Positions 55,155 to 64,000 of a DNA stretch of 64,000 bases are shown one piece after another. The translations under genes and the position numbers were made by a program. Position 1 is the first letter of the stretch. Each line of letters starts with the position of its first letter. The notes beneath the pieces were generated by a model that saw nothing but the letters and a program-made list of their open reading frames with translations, was not told the DNA's origin and ran no database searches. This stretch comes from Romanomermis culicivorax (taxonomy: Eukaryota > Nematoda > Enoplea > Mermithida > Mermithidae): the NCBI GenBank assembly GCA_963922205.1, contig CAWUHX010000030.1, positions 62,001-126,000 on the forward strand. Direction: 5' to 3'.

Positions 55155-55250
55155 TTCAACAATGCTTTCTTCGTGCGCCGGGATACTAAGCATTGCGGAG
55201 CGAGATCTGTCATCAATTTGATTGGTCGAAAAATTTATAGACTTTTCATT
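55155..55250 (+). repeat. Repeat with GCTCCGCAATGC / GACAGATC block
   Basis: GCATTGCGGAGCGAGATCTG then TCATCAATTTGATTGGTCGA also occurs, partly inverted, at 51283-51400, 51595-51620 and 63652-63690. Type unknown. Confidence 0.6.
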
Positions 55251-55264
55251 GTTTACTGTATTCG

Positions 55265-55535
55265 ATAAAAAACATGACGATCATTTTCAAAATATCACAA
55301 TTAAAATGACCGAGTAAATAAATTCAAGCTGTTAAAACGACGATCATTTTCAGAATATCGCAATTAAGATTACCAAGTAATTAAATCCAAATTTTTGAAA
55401 TTTTCCTGACTGCACGCAGATTGTGATGAAAACATATAAACTGCTATGTGTACACTTCATTCTGTAGAATCAACAATTAAACTGCTATGTGTATACTTTA
55501 TTCCGTACATGAGAATCAACAATTTCAATACATTG
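55265..55535. repeat. Two local tandem duplications
   Basis: ACGATCATTTTCAAAATATC at 55278-55297 and ACGATCATTTTCAGAATATC at 55339-55358 head two similar 60-bp units. AAACTGCTATGTGTACACTT and AAACTGCTATGTGTATACTT (55438, 55483) head a second pair of about 45 bp. This lies in the 3' flank of the next gene. Confidence 0.6.
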
Positions 55536-55570
55536 ACTATAATAACTGAATCACAGAAATGCAACAAAAT

Positions 55571-55735
55571 TTAAAGTGACTGGCTGTACTTGTCCAGCAG
55601 CTTCTTTACTCTACAGCTATTCCACTGGGCATAAATTATTTTCTTATTCTCGACGATGATTGGTTTTTTTAGATGTTGTTTTTTCGTGATACTGGTCTTC
55701 CTTTCAATCAGGAAACGACGTCGAGCTTGTAAATT
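55571..55735 (-). CDS. Unrecognised protein exon 3
   Basis: Good acceptor TTGTTATTTAG, open in phase 0 for 54 codons to TAA 55573-55571. The other two phases stop within about 11-12 codons, which supports phase 0. Confidence 0.5.
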   Translation of the reverse strand, partial: NLQARRRFLIERKTSITKKQHLKKPIIVENKKIIYAQWNSCRVKKLLDKYSQSL

Positions 55736-56601
55736 CTAAATAACAAAAAAGTTTTGTAATAGTTAAAGTAGATATTTTGCTTTAGAAGTCAAGACAAAAA
55801 TTGGAAATTAATAGTTACTTAGTTGGGTATAACTCGGGCCGTAGTACAATATTGTTTGGATCGCAATTGAATTTGGAGATTTTCAATATCAGCCAACATG
55901 GATTCATATTCGTCTATTTGATTGCTCGATAAAGAATCAGCGGAATTGCTCAAAATAAGTAATTTGGATCGAAAGTTTTTGCGTTTTTCGCTAATATCAA
56001 CTCCATAAGCTTGTGGGCTATCAATGTCCGTGGAAGTCGCTTAACAGAATAAGTTGTCATCTATATGGCAGGACAAAACGCATAAGGACATAGAACCATA
56101 CATGTAACAGAGCCCTGAAGACTGGAGGGGGTCGGGCGACTTTTTGGGGCCGGGGGTCACAGATTCCCAAAATTTTAAGGGGGAAGAGTCTTAGTAGAAA
56201 AAAAATTGATTTTTTTTCACGAAAAATGCCCGAGAAACGGGTTGAAGACTTGTGATTTTTGTCTAAAAGCTGTAAAAATACTGAGTGCCGAAAAAATTTA
56301 CATTTTTGACTATTTTGGGTTCAAAAATAGACATTTTAAACTGTTTTTCCAACTAAAGATATGGGAGTCCCTATGACTACCATAGAGCTAGCCATGGAAT
56401 TGGAAAATCCTGGGGGTGTCGTCCAATGGCTAGCTATTTAGCCAACAATTTCAGGGGGAACCCTTTAGCACTTCCCCCAATTTCAAGTATGCACAAAACA
56501 GAAATTGAACATGAAAATGGAAAAAACATACCAAATTCCGAAAAATCAACATTTGATTTTGGATATTGCTCTCCAGTCTTTGCGTTGCTGTCGACATTCA
56601 T
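55571..56601 (-). CDS. Unrecognised 146-aa protein, 3 exons
   Basis: Exons (minus) 56601-56532, 56039-55834, 55735-55571; phases 1 and 0 agree, 441 nt. The protein is hydrophilic. An N-terminal Ser/Asp-rich part precedes a helical, probably coiled-coil stretch (KRKNFRSKLLILSNSADSL, then DEYESMLADIENLQIQLRSK) and a basic C-terminus (QARRRFLIERKTSITKKQ, then QWNSCRVKKLLDKYSQSL). I do not recognise the family. The exon 2 donor is weak (GTTATA). Read-through would add VIPN and stop at 55821, giving a shorter protein and leaving exon 3 unused. Intron 1 contains a group III-like element. No signal peptide or membrane segment. Confidence 0.55.
55834..56039 (-). CDS. Unrecognised protein exon 2
   Basis: Acceptor TTCTGTTAAG, phase 1. 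Encodes the helical segment. The 3' limit is uncertain: GTTATA donor at 55833, or no donor and a stop a few codons later. Confidence 0.55.
56097..56491 (+). mobile_element. Group III long form in intron 1 of the 146-aa gene
   Basis: Starts CATACATGTAACAGAGCCCT and ends CCCCAATTTCAAGTATG. Flanks CATAGAAC and CACAAAAC agree at 6 of 8. Same block order as 30710-31170. Confidence 0.75.
56532..56601 (-). CDS. Unrecognised protein exon 1
   Basis: ATG at 56601-56599, 23 codons plus one base, strong donor GTATGT. The codon completed with exon 2 is GCG. Confidence 0.6.
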
Positions 56602-56819
56602 TTAAACAAAATGGACGTGTTTGCAAATGTGCGACGGACTAATGGCAAATGGACAATCGCTAAGAAACATGTGCACACAGACTGAACACAACCTGCATAT
56701 TGCATCCCTACTGCAAATTTCACAATTCTCGCTCAATTTTCTGCAAAAATTGAACAAGTTCAAGAAAAAAATGTGTTACATGCAGGTGTACCTATCATGG
56801 AGGGCCTTGAAAAATGGTA

Positions 56820-57130
56820 ATAAACTTGTTTGTGCCAATTGACACAAAATTTTTGGCTGGTCAAACATTAAATTTCGCTGATTTTTAGACGTTTTAGGGG
56901 CTGAAAATGCAAAATTTTTTCAGCGCTTCGCGCCGAGTCAATGAATATAATATTTCCTATTCGTACATTTGAACTGAACGCAAACGATTTCTCTTTGAAC
57001 AGTGTATCTTTGAAGCAAACTTTATAGGCTATCAATGACTGAATGAAAAGAAATTCGAAATATTCTCTGCTTATTCAGTCAGATTCGGATTTGAAACTAC
57101 AATTCTTACTTTTTGTGTTTTTGCTTCTAT
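56820..57130 (-). repeat. Group II right-half fragment
   Basis: TTTGTGCCAATTGACACAAA, then TTTTTTCAGCGCTTCGCGCC and the TTTCTCTTTGAACAGTGTAT block match the D and A copies of group II in reverse. No terminus remains. Confidence 0.65.
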
Positions 57131-57383
57131 GTTTATATATACGATAACCCTTCAAAGGGGATTTTTGAGGTCACGGCTTGCTGAGGACGTCCTTGGTTTT
57201 TACAACATGTAGCTGGAGGGAGGCCATTCCGTGAAAAACAAGCATTTTCGAGCTTTTTTCGGAAAATCTTATAAATAAAAATTGGATTCTCCTTGCAGAA
57301 CATGAGGCATCTTGAAATTTTTATGAAGCGTCTTGGAATTTTTGCGCTTAATCTTAAAAAATTGTTATGTATCACTTTCGGAT

Positions 57384-58369
57384 CACTTTTTTTTCCCCCA
57401 AATGGGGAAAGGGATCAAAATTTTTTTCCCCATTTTCCCGAAGTCGTTTTTTCGCTTAAAAATGCTCACAGACGCTTTATTTAGGTGTTTTTGAGCTTTT
57501 TCAAGCCTGCTGGTGTTTTTAGACCCGTTAATTCATTAAAACTGAGGAAAAAATTGAAATTTTCGATTTCAAAGTTTAATCTACAAGCATTGGAACCAAT
57601 TTTCAAGCAAACTATCCAAAAGCATAATGACTTTGAGAATTACATGAGAAATCAATGGTTAGGTTCACTATGATGACAAGTGAGAACCCAAAATGGATGT
57701 TAATCTTTCCGGCGCGAAGCGCCGGAAAATTTTTTTGGGTATTAATATTCTGCGACGCTGGAAAGTCAATTTTCCGAACATTTATTTCAAGAATAAGATT
57801 TGAATTTTGTGTTCAAAAGTCGTAATTTCTAGAATTTTACTTGAAAAATTTTTAAACCAGTATAATTTATTTGTAAACTCTCATACTTGGTCGAAAATAT
57901 ATGAGTATGCAGGGTATAAATTCCCGAAAGATATTTCCATGAAGCGTTTGAATTGATTTTACGTTAGAAAAGAAATAATCGCATCAAAAAGCTTAGAGAC
58001 TTGACGTACTGATCTTTCTCAAAAGAAAAAAAATGCGAATCTTCATTAAATATCATGATAAAATATTGAAGATTACCAATGAAAACATGAGATAATACGT
58101 TCAAGATGATGAAAACTTATAGATTATATGATAAATGAAGGTAGACGTGCTAAAAGCCGCGCCTGAGCTAAGTAATGCATAATAATGATTATTAAAGTTA
58201 TAAACGGCGCGAAGCGCCGGAAAATTTTGAGATTATGACATTGTAAAATGCACCAAAATACATCTTTTCTGTATCCAATCCCCAAAATTTTCTTCCCCAA
58301 ATGGGGAAAGAGCCCAAAAATTTTTTCCCCTTTCCGAATTTTTTTTCCCGAAAAAGCACGATTTGGGGA
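57384..58369 (+). mobile_element. Group I element, CCCC/GGGG subtype, nearly complete
   Basis: Left tip CACTTTTTTTTTCCCCC and CCCCATTTTCCCG; right side TTTTCCCGAAAAAGCACGAT then TTGGGGA, lacking only the last T-tract and CAGTG. Palindromes CCGGCGCGAAGCGCCGG at about 57709 and CGGCGCGAAGCGCCGG at about 58205. A near twin of 33235-34240. Confidence 0.8.
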
Positions 58370-58840
58370 TGGTTTCTTAAAGCATACCTGTACTTGCGGG
58401 GGGTTGGGGGGGGACCCCCCAACTTGGCCAACCCAGTACCCAAAATCATTTCCCCCCCCCAACCCCCCCCCAGTTTGGAAAAAATTAAAAAAATTTTCAA
58501 AAAAGTGTATGTTCTTGGCCTTTTTTGGGAAAAATTTCGGATTTACCCCCCCCCCCCCCCCTCACATGGGCGTACGGACACTGGGTGCAGTGGGTGCAAT
58601 TGCACCCAGTGAGCAAATATTGAAATTTTTTTAAATTCCTTTCAATTCAGATATTTCTGTCACTAAGTACTAACTAGTGCTCGATTAAAAATGTTGTCCA
58701 AAAGGCCATCCGTGGGCAATACTTCTATTACGAAATTCTTCATGCCAAGACAACAGAATTCAGCTGCTTCACAATCACAGTCCAATAATAAAGGAAGCGC
58801 AACATCAACAACAGAAAGCACTTAAGAACGCACTGAAGAC

Positions 58841-60695
58841 TAGTGATGGACCGATGCATCGGCCGATTGTTGCGTTTTTCTGCCATCGGCTGATGTTTTG
58901 CCAAATAATCGGCCGATGGCCGATTGTTTATCAAATTTTTGTTACGATGAATGCAGGTGCATATGCTTAAAAAACATATTGTTCACATACATATTTTACA
59001 GTTACTTTAGTAAATACATTATTTTTTTTGTGAAGATGGTTGTTTTAATGTCTGGCATATTTGCCCTGTGTTGCCATTGATGAACTAGATAACAAGAATT
59101 TTACAAGCTATGAATGGGATATTTTAGCTGCGGCGGTAAGAATATACTTTAATACACGTATAATGTATCCACACCTTAGATAATTATGTTTTGGCAGCTT
59201 GTCAATTTGTTAAAATCTTTTGCAGAAACTGTAAAAATCTATGAATCTAAAAACGCCTGTATTTCGGAGGAAATAGCTGAAGAAAAGTAAGCTAGATTTT
59301 ATGCCTAAATTTTTTTGAAAAACATAAATTAAAGAAACGTATGATTAAGAATTTTACGCCACTCAATCAACAATTTCAACTTTCCTGGATTGGGTTCATT
59401 AAAGGAGGAATTGTCGGGGAAAATGAATCAATATTTTCATAGAAATGATAATCGAACCCACTTTAAACCCATTGAAGACAATAGACTTCATGCTTTGGCA
59501 TCTTTTCTAGATCCTGGATTTAAAAAGGATGGATTGAAATTTGGAATATAACACATATTGATCATACAAATCAAAATTAAATAATTTAGGCTTTCTGTGA
59601 TCCTCAAGCAGAAGACAAAGCTGAACTATAGTCTATTTTTTACAAAATGCTTCCGAATATAAAAGTGACACAAATCAGTATCGTTGTCAAAATCGTTTAC
59701 ATAAAGCCCTTATTGTAAAGTTTCGAAAAATTGTTAAGGGTCAGGTCAGTATGCTCACCAATTTCCATTTCTATATAATATATTGTCTATCAAAAAATCG
59801 TGAAAATCTAAAATACTACTTACTTTTCACTTTCATTATTTAGAAGCATTTCAAGAAAAAACAACTATAACTTTGGCTAGAATGGTTGTCGATCAAAAAC
59901 AACAAAATCATCCCTTTTCTGAAAATATGGTTCAAAAATTTGAATGAATCTTCAAACTCATTCTCCAAACTTTCTCAGTTAGCCACAATTAATACTAATG
60001 TAAATAATTCAAGCATTTACACAAAACTGACCAATTTCAGGCACTATTTGGGCATTGCAAGTTCATCTGAAGATGAGCCGTAGCCCGAAAAATATGCAAT
60101 GTCAACATTTGAGCAAGCAAAAGCCATTGTTTTGGAATACATTACTAGAATAATGGAAGAAAAATGCTGCAACAAAACCAGAATTAGCTAATGTGAGTCA
60201 CGATGGTTTGCAGTTGAAAATAAGTTTCATTATGGAAAAAATTTCTTTAGCTTTCCATGAAATTTTTATCAGCTCCAATTGGGTCAGTAGCTAGTGAATG
60301 ATCATTTTAAAGAGCAAAAGATGTTAGAAGTGGAAAAAGATCCCCTTTATTACTGAGATTGGATTCAATAGTGCAAACTGGAAAAACAAGCTGAAGTTGA
60401 AGAAGCTTCTAGTGAGCTCAGCAATCAAAGTGAAGGTAGTACAACAGATGCCTTTGTTGATGACAAATTGGATGAATGAAATGTTGTTAATTATTGAATG
60501 TTGAAAATATCAGTAGAACTTTGTGAATAATTCATAATAATTTTAAATTTATTACAGTGTAGCAACTTCAGGTTGCATTTTGTACATGTTACAGCCGATA
60601 CATCGGCAATCGGCCATCGGCTGATGCCATCAGTGACCCTGGCCGATGCATCGGCATCGGCCGATGGCAAATTTTTGGCCATCGGTCCATCACTA
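58841..60695 (+). mobile_element. Second hAT element (1855 bp) nested inside, perfect TSD
   Basis: Ends TAGTGATGGACCGATGCATC and GGCCATCGGTCCATCACTA; CTGAAGAC on both sides (58833-58840, 60696-60703). Subterminal CGGCCGAT/ATCGGCCG words are dense at both ends. Remnants of a ZBED-type hAT transposase: HALASFLDPGFKKDG at about 59480-59535 and KFLSAPIGSVASE at about 60265-60295. Inactive. Confidence 0.85.
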
Positions 60696-60927
60696 CTGAA
60701 GACTTGCTATCTGCTTATGACGAAATTAAAAATACAAAGAAAAGTTTAGAATTACGTATTGAATCAGATGCTGATTTTGAAAAGTTATATGGACAATGTA
60801 GAAGTAATACTGACTTTGCCTTATCAATTAGCTTTTAGAGTATAAATGATGTTCTTTCAGAACTAGCTGAAGATCTTGGTGTAGCAGAGGAAGTTCCCAG
60901 GTTCATGGTGCGACGCCTAGGTGATAC

Positions 60928-62018
60928 CATAGTTTTTTTTTTAGCATTTTACAAGCCATGGCTTGTTGGACTGACAAAATGGCTTGTAGAATTTTAGTCC
61001 AACAAGCCAAAATGGCTTGTCAGAATTTTCTGAATCATGTGTTTGATCACATCGGATACAGAAGAGATGCATTTAGGTGCATTTTAGAAGGTCATAACCT
61101 CAAAATTTTCCGGCGCGCCGGCTATAACCTAAATAAGCCATATTATTTATTTCCTAGCTCAGGCGCCGCTTCTAACATGTCTACCTTCACTTATCATTTA
61201 ACCTTTAATAGTTTTAATCATCTTAAACGTATTATCTCATGTTTTAATTGGTAATCTTCAATATTTCATCTTGATATTTAATGAAGATTCACATTTTTTG
61301 AGAAAGATTAATACGTCAAGTCTGTAAACTTTTTGAAGCGATTATTCCTTTCTTAACGTAAAATCAATCCAAAAGCTTCATGGAAGTAGTTTTCGGAAAT
61401 TTCTACTCTTCTTACTCATATCTTTTCGGCCAAGTTCATGAGAGTTTGTGGATAAATTAATGGTTTTAAAATTTTTCAAATATAAAATTCTAGAAATTAG
61501 GACTTTTGAACACAAAGTTCGAATTTAATTCTTCAATTAAGTGTTTGGAAAATTGATTTTCCTGCATCGTAGAATGTCAATACCCAAAAAATTTTTCCTG
61601 CGTTTCACGCAGGAAAGATTAATAGCTTTTCTGGGCTCTTACTTGTCATCATAGAAGACTTACTGTCGATTTCTCATGTAATTCAAAGTCATTATGTTCT
61701 TGGATAGTTTGCTGCAAAATTTGTTCCACAATGCTTGTAGGTTAGACTTCAATCAAACTCAAAAATTTCAAATGTTTCCTGAATTTTAATGAATGAATGG
61801 CTCTAAAATGTTATTGAATAAATGTTGAATGACATCTCTTTTTTGATAGATTGCCGTGATGCTCAATATATACATTTCTTTGAAAAATAACCTAGCATTG
61901 GAATTTATTCACGTATACTGATATTATGAAATTGGCTTGTAAAAATTTGAAATGGCTTGTAAAATTTTAGGTCAACAAGCCACTTGGCTTGTGACTCGTA
62001 GGTCAAAAAAAAACCCTG
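60928..62018 (-). mobile_element. Group VI element, AAGCC/GGCTT subtype (second copy), perfect TSD
   Basis: Starts CATAGTTTTTTTTTTAGC and ends GTCAAAAAAAAACCCTG; GGTGATAC on both sides (60920-60927, 62019-62026). It cuts the hAT transposase exactly within RRLGDT. Collinear in reverse with 47717-48822. One internal palindrome reads CCTGCGT TTC ACGCAGG, changed in both arms. Confidence 0.88.
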
Positions 62019-62591
62019 GGTGATACACTTGTAACTTCTTATTACCAAGAAAATGTTGACGGTGTTTATGTGCAAAAATTAATTGATGAACTCAATTATT
62101 GATTCAATGATTTTCACAAAATGGCTTTCACAATTCAAGCTTTATTGCCTCGATTTCTCTTTTCATTGGATGGTAGGATTTTGTACATCTGTTTGTAGCA
62201 CATCAAACTAAATATATTGATTAAATTTCAGAGCCAGATCGATTGGATTCTGGCGTTTTTGAAAATATTACTGCGTTTTATCATGATTTTTTGGGTGGTG
62301 CGACTTTTGAGATGTTCAGTGGTGAACTTAGACGATGGAAAGTAAATGGTGCAAGTGCAACACCAATTTGAAACAAAGGCCTGAAAGTTTACCTGAAACA
62401 CTAAAATTATTTGATGGACCTCTAAAAGTATACCACAAATTTTCATTAGCAGTAGTTTTGTATACATTCTGTGACCTGATTTTGATCTTTTTAAAGGAAT
62501 TTTATCCAACTATTTTTGCCTTATCCAAAATTTTGTAAACTTATCCAGTCACTACTTCGACACCAGAAAGAACGTTTAGTATGCTGGCTAG

Positions 62592-62782
62592 CAGGCCCGT
62601 AGCCAGGGGGGATGCGGACCATGCAGCCGCATCCCCTATAGGAATCCAAATTTTAAAAAATGTCTTTTTTAGCTTTCAAAAACTCATTGTGTGATGTGTA
62701 TACAAACCTAATATGACTTATCAACTTTTGAATTTAAAAACTTTTCCGCATCCCCTGAAAAAAATTCCTGGCTATGGGCCTG
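62592..62782 (+). mobile_element. 191-bp hAT MITE, perfect TSD
   Basis: Ends CAGGCCCGTAGCCAGG and CCTGGCTATGGGCCTG are inverted (15 of 16). CTGGCTAG flanks both sides (62584-62591, 62783-62790). It interrupts the dimerisation region of the 4.5-kb hAT transposase. Confidence 0.93.
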
Positions 62783-63159
62783 CTGGCTAGGATTATTTTT
62801 TAAAAAACGAAAGTCAATGACAACAAAGCGTGTTTCAGATCTTGCTGTTATTTCGTACTATTTTAAAGAATCTGGAGATGTTGACATTTCTGATGTTCTC
62901 GAAATTTTGTCGTTTGTCGTGTCGCGTCGCATTAAGTTGAAATAAAACGTTTTAAGTTAATTCCTGTTTATGTGTGACGACAAAAGCATCATTTATAGCT
63001 GATTTTGTAACAGTAGTTTTTTAAATTTTGAATTGCACCCCATATGAAAAAATCCTGCGTACGCCTATGCCCCCTCAACTGGTCGGTGGTCTTACAGGCA
63101 TGTTTTAAAGTGGTAACGAATTTCCCCAAGAGGCCGTTCTCATTTTCTGTATAATTTAC

Positions 63160-63514
63160 CTTTGGATCTACTCTCAAATTTTCCGCTGCGATGACAATAT
63201 ATTGTGCCGGTTTTATTTCCTCCGTGTAAAACAAATTCGAAACGTTTTTCTTTTTCGACTTCGGAATGCCAACTTTCAAAAGAAGCCTTAGTTGAAAATT
63301 TGTAATTCCGAATGGTAATTGTCAAATCATGGTCGTTCTTTAAATGTTGACATAATTCGGGCATGTACTTAAATTTCTGTGGGCAGATACCACACTGACG
63401 CGTAAGAACTTTTCTTCTTTCTTCCTTAGGATGTTTTGTTTGTCGATGCCGAGCTAAATTGGCCGAACTGGAAAAGGAAGTCTCGCATGTCTCGCACTCG
63501 AACGGTATGTTTGC
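63160..63514 (-). CDS. C2H2 zinc-finger protein, one internal exon
   Basis: Acceptor TTACTTTTTAG (63515 side), donor GTAAAT, 355 nt open in one frame. It holds two C2H2 fingers: CETCETSFSSSANLARHRQT then KH (C-X2-C-X12-H-X4-H), and CGICPQKFKYMPELCQHLKN then DH. After them comes NYKFSTKASFESWHSEVEKE, then a YCHRSGKF segment. From memory, this F-W ... Y-C-R-S-G arrangement is found next to C2H2 fingers in some animal proteins related to MULE/FAR1-type transposases. The exon may therefore belong to a domesticated or still mobile transposase. Other exons are not found: upstream is near the window edge, downstream is the transposon nest. Confidence 0.72.
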
Positions 63515-63651
63515 CTAAAAAGTAAAACAAATAGCTCCAAGTTAATTAGCGTGACATGGAAACAAACAACCCAGCTGAACAGGTAATAAACAAAAAAACA
63601 ATAATTTGTCATTGAATTGACTACAGTAAGCGATAAAAAGTCGATAAATTT

Positions 63652-63715
63652 TTCGACCAATCAAATTGATGACAGATCTCGCTCCGCAATGCTTAGTCGC
63701 CGGGATCGCAATTCA
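63652..63715 (+). repeat. GACCAATCAAATTGATGACAG / GCTCCGCAATGC repeat
   Basis: Same block as at 55190 and 51300, here in the orientation TCGACCAATCAAATTGATGA then CAGATCTCGCTCCGCAATGC. Confidence 0.6.
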
Positions 63716-63990
63716 ATATCTATCAAGTTACTGTGGATTATTAGCAACAATATCCCCATGCCTGTCGTATCAGGAAAATACGTCAAGCGATTCCTCCGCA
63801 GAATATCTATACCGAACATTGAGATTTAGTCAATTAAATGATTTAGTCATTTAGAGTATACCATTCAATCATGCAATGACTATTGGAATAGATAAAAACG
63901 AGGACATGAACTGTCACATTGGCAGGGATAGATAAACGTGAATACGTGTGCCGCACCTCCTGTCTCATTAGATGTCATTTCCGTCATGAA

Positions 63991-63998
63991 TGACGTCA
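63991..63998. promoter_or_regulatory. CRE-like TGACGTCA palindrome
   Basis: A perfect TGACGTCA (CREB/ATF consensus) at the window edge, preceded by related ATGTCATTTCCGTCATGAAT. It lies upstream of the zinc-finger exon on the minus strand. Chance occurrence cannot be excluded. Confidence 0.25.
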
Positions 63999-64000
63999 TT

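Larger units (their letters stand above)
58565..63069 (+). mobile_element. hAT transposon (4505 bp) with broken transposase, perfect TSD
   Basis: Ends CATGGGCGTACG and CGTACGCCTATG are inverted, and CCCCCTCA flanks both sides (58557-58564, 63070-63077). Transposase pieces in order: MLSKRPSVGNTSITKFFMP at 58691, RRLGDT before and LVTSYYQENVDGVYVQKLID after an insertion (60880-62100), YPVTTSTPERTFSMLA at 62541-62590 and MTTKRVSDLAVISYYFKESG at 62817-62880. The last two are the hAT dimerisation region of the type also domesticated in the 52-kDa repressor/ZMYM-like proteins. Three other elements interrupt it. Stops show it is inactive. Confidence 0.85.
58383..63102 (+). mobile_element. Group III element opened by a 4.5-kb hAT element
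   Basis: Starts CATACCTGTACTTGCGGGGG, ends GGTCGGTGGTCTTACAGGCATG. Flanks TCTTAAAG (58375-58382) and TTTTAAAG (63103-63110) match at 7 of 8. The two halves meet inside the C-run that precedes AACTGGTCGG when the hAT element is left out. Confidence 0.8.

Noticed and set aside
2152..58220. CRISPR-like reading of the repeated GCGC palindromes
   Set aside because: Spacing is irregular (hundreds of bp), the flanks are themselves repeats and the genome is an animal's; they are internal parts of transposons.

Overview
This is a AT-rich, intron-bearing animal genome window. Canonical GT-AG introns, animal protein families and the complete absence of operon structure exclude bacteria. The species is not identifiable from the sequence. 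A degenerate (TTAGGC)n array at 51.4 kb is the hexamer used at most nematode telomeres, so a nematode or another ecdysozoan with a repeat-swollen genome is a reasonable guess, no more.

Host genes. (1) The 3' part of an unrecognised ORF runs off the left edge (1-681, +). (2) A complete Tudor staphylococcal nuclease gene (TSN/SND1) lies on the minus strand, 25871 to 5098. It can be assembled from 16 exons whose phases all agree, giving 973 codons. (3) A small two-exon gene for a secreted, lysine-rich protein lies at 34804-35532 (+). (4) A four-exon gene lies tail-to-tail with it (43207 to 36290, -), for a protein resembling mitochondrial ribosomal protein mS38 (AURKAIP1/DUF1713). (5) A small three-exon gene of unknown function is at 56601 to 55571 (-). 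(6) One exon of a C2H2 zinc-finger protein is at 63514 to 63160 (-).

Mobile DNA. Nearly all the remaining sequence, including the long introns, is transposon. Most copies look hAT-like: short inverted termini and 8-bp target duplications that can be read directly. They nest in one another up to four deep. I recognise several groups, numbered for use below. Group I has ends CACTG or CACCG + T-tract and a core with two CCGGCGC-NNN-GCGCCGG palindromes. Group II has ends CAGCG or CAGTG + T-tract + GTGC. Group III has ends CATACCTGTA. Group IV has ends CAGGGCCGTGCGCAGG. Group V has ends CAGAGGTCCCC and GGGGTGCTCTG. Group VI has ends CAGGGTTTTTT. Broken hAT transposases, a pogo-like transposase start and two LINE reverse-transcriptase remnants are also present.

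Most interesting signals. Groups I, II and VI share one framework (T-tract next to the tip, then several copies of a short inverted word), but the word differs in a coordinated way between subgroups: CCCC/GGGG, CCAC/GTGG, CCTC/GAGG, GTGCC/GGCAC, AAGCC/GGCTT, AGCAC/GTGCT, CCGCAC/GTGCGG, CTGCA/TGCAG. Some of these even share the same core. Second, two different elements sit side by side at 32.4-34.2 kb separated and flanked by three perfect copies of GCGCGAAG, a target that is part of the elements' own internal palindrome. Third, a same-family nested insertion has built an inverted repeat with arms of about 0.8 kb at 52.4-54.2 kb.
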